Assembly: GCA_017794825.1 (NCBI GenBank) | Contig: CP051237.1 | Span: forward strand, 2,852,001 to 2,916,000 | Source: Pararhizobium sp. | GTDB taxonomy: Bacteria; Pseudomonadota; Alphaproteobacteria; Rhizobiales; Rhizobiaceae | DNA length: 64,000 nt | Direction of reading: 5' to 3' | In this document: positions 63,253-64,000 of the stretch, piece by piece | Numbering within the stretch: the stretch's first letter is position 1 | Layout: every line of letters starts with the position of its first letter | Notes under the pieces: model-generated | The model's input: only the letters and a program-made list of their open reading frames with translations | Databases searched by the model: none | What the model was told of the DNA's origin: nothing | Made by a program: the position numbers and the translations under genes

Positions 63253-64000
63253 GCGCTTCACCGAAACTGGCGCGGCATATTGGAAGCTGGGGCATGCTGC
63301 TGACGGGGCTGACCGGAATCATCGGCTCCGGCTGGCTGTTTGCAGCGCTTTTCGCCGCCCAGCTGGCCGGCCCGGCCGCCATCGTTTCCTGGTTCATCGG
63401 ATGTCTGCTGGCAATCACGCTCGCCATCATCTATGCGGAGCTCGGAGCGATGATTCCCGAAGCCGGCGCGCTGTCGCGCGTGCCCTATGTGGCGCTAGGA
63501 CCGCTTGGGGGGTTCGTCAGCGGCTGGTTGTGCTGGGTCGCTTACGTCGCGACGGTTTCCATCGAGGTGTCCGCCATTCTCCAGTACGCCGGCAACTATC
63601 TGCCATGGCTGACGGCTGTGCGCGATGACGATTCGGTTCTGACGGCTGCCGGGATTGCTGTCGCGGCTGCGTTGATCGCGGTCTTCACGGTCGTCAATCT
63701 TGCCGGGGTCAGATGGCTCATTCGCTCCAACGTGACCATTACGATCTGGAAGCTTGTCATTCCGGTTCTCGTGCCCGCCGTGATCATCATTGTCGGGTTC
63801 AGGCCGGAAAACTTTACAGAATTCGGCGGTTTCGCGCCCTATGGCGTAAACGGCATACTGGCGGCCGTTTCGAGCGGCGGCATTATTTTCTCTTTCATCG
63901 GTTTTCGCGCGGTGCTCGATCTCGCGGGCGAGGCGAGAAATCCTGCGCGCAACGTGCCGCTGGCGCTGGTCGGCTCGGTGCTCATCTGTCTGCTGATCTA
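63249..64000 (+). CDS. APC-superfamily amino-acid permease, N-terminal part (3' end outside window)
   Basis: The first 250 residues of a membrane transporter cut by the window end. It begins with a short cytoplasmic tail, then GLTGIIGSGWLFAALFAAQLAGP, the APC signature of the first helix (G-x-G-S/T). Other typical parts are IIYAELGAMIPEAGALSRVPYVALG, TIWKLVIPVLVPAVII and FIGFRAVLDLAGEARNPARNVP. About seven helices are visible. A GTG start is used. Cargo is probably an amino acid or a related amine or acid; the family does not tell which. Confidence 0.85.
   Translation, partial: MSASPKLARHIGSWGMLLTGLTGIIGSGWLFAALFAAQLAGPAAIVSWFIGCLLAITLAIIYAELGAMIPEAGALSRVPYVALGPLGGFVSGWLCWVAYVATVSIEVSAILQYAGNYLPWLTAVRDDDSVLTAAGIAVAAALIAVFTVVNLAGVRWLIRSNVTITIWKLVIPVLVPAVIIIVGFRPENFTEFGGFAPYGVNGILAAVSSGGIIFSFIGFRAVLDLAGEARNPARNVPLALVGSVLICLLI

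Overview
The window is a 64-kb chromosomal segment of a GC-rich alphaproteobacterium, most likely of the order Hyphomicrobiales (Rhizobiales). The pointers are the gene order atpA-atpG-atpD-atpC, the cluster envC-ctpA-divergent polysaccharide deacetylase-rppH, the block rplU-rpmA-obgE-proB-proA-nadD-rsfS-rlmH, an L21 protein with a long C-terminal extension, and a promoter that fits the rhizobial general-stress sigma factor EcfG. No genus can be named from the sequence alone. No CRISPR array, intact insertion sequence, prophage or replication origin was seen.

Layout. 1-5.8 kb: the end of the F1-ATPase operon with its terminator, two small membrane proteins, an Asp/Glu racemase and rppH. 5.8-17.2 kb: a conserved housekeeping block on the minus strand covering the cell envelope (polysaccharide deacetylase, CtpA, EnvC), ribosome biogenesis (RlmH, RsfS, L27, L21, Obg), NAD synthesis (NadD) and proline synthesis (ProA, ProB). 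17.5-18.0 kb: tRNA-Ser(CGA), followed by a scar made of the tail of an IS481-type transposase and a 28-codon fragment of a polar amino-acid ABC ATPase. 18.0-32.0 kb: a catabolic island of unknown substrate (TAXI-type TRAP receptor and fused TRAP permease, CoA ligase, two MaoC hydratases, SDR, DUF6282 metal hydrolase-like protein, class-I hydro-lyase pair, bicupin, HpcH/HpaI aldolase, Ldh-type dehydrogenase, quinone oxidoreductase, IclR regulator). Three near-identical 15-bp operator-like sites (TTYCAYRATGCGGAA) sit in its three promoter regions and tie it into one probable IclR regulon.

32.1-37.1 kb: two c-di-GMP proteins (MHYT-GGDEF-EAL and 7TM-GGDEF) and a secreted hypothetical protein. 37.4-42.3 kb: an arylsulfotransferase-like protein, an NMT1/SsuA-type ABC importer and a LacI regulator, a possible uptake and processing operon. 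42.4-48.3 kb: a cobalamin riboswitch whose expression platform can mask the btuB ribosome binding site, then btuB-btuF-btuC-btuD and a DUF6925-like protein. 48.3-57.6 kb: mixed single genes, including an ATP-grasp ligase, small stress-type hydrophilic proteins, a DUF922 metalloprotease-like lipoprotein, an APH-like kinase, a divergent AraC/hydrolase pair and a membrane adenylate cyclase with haem-ligand-like histidines and a 2Fe-2S domain. 57.7-63.1 kb: a DctMQP TRAP transporter divergent from a GntR regulator and kduI-kduD, the uronate (pectin or alginate type) catabolic branch. 63.2 kb to the end: the start of an APC-family permease.

The observations most worth following are the three-site regulon that unites the 18-32 kb island, the redox-type adenylate cyclase, the riboswitch expression platform, the EcfG promoter at 57.64 kb and the arylsulfotransferase/ABC locus. 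All functions are read from sequence motifs and family knowledge; no database search was run.
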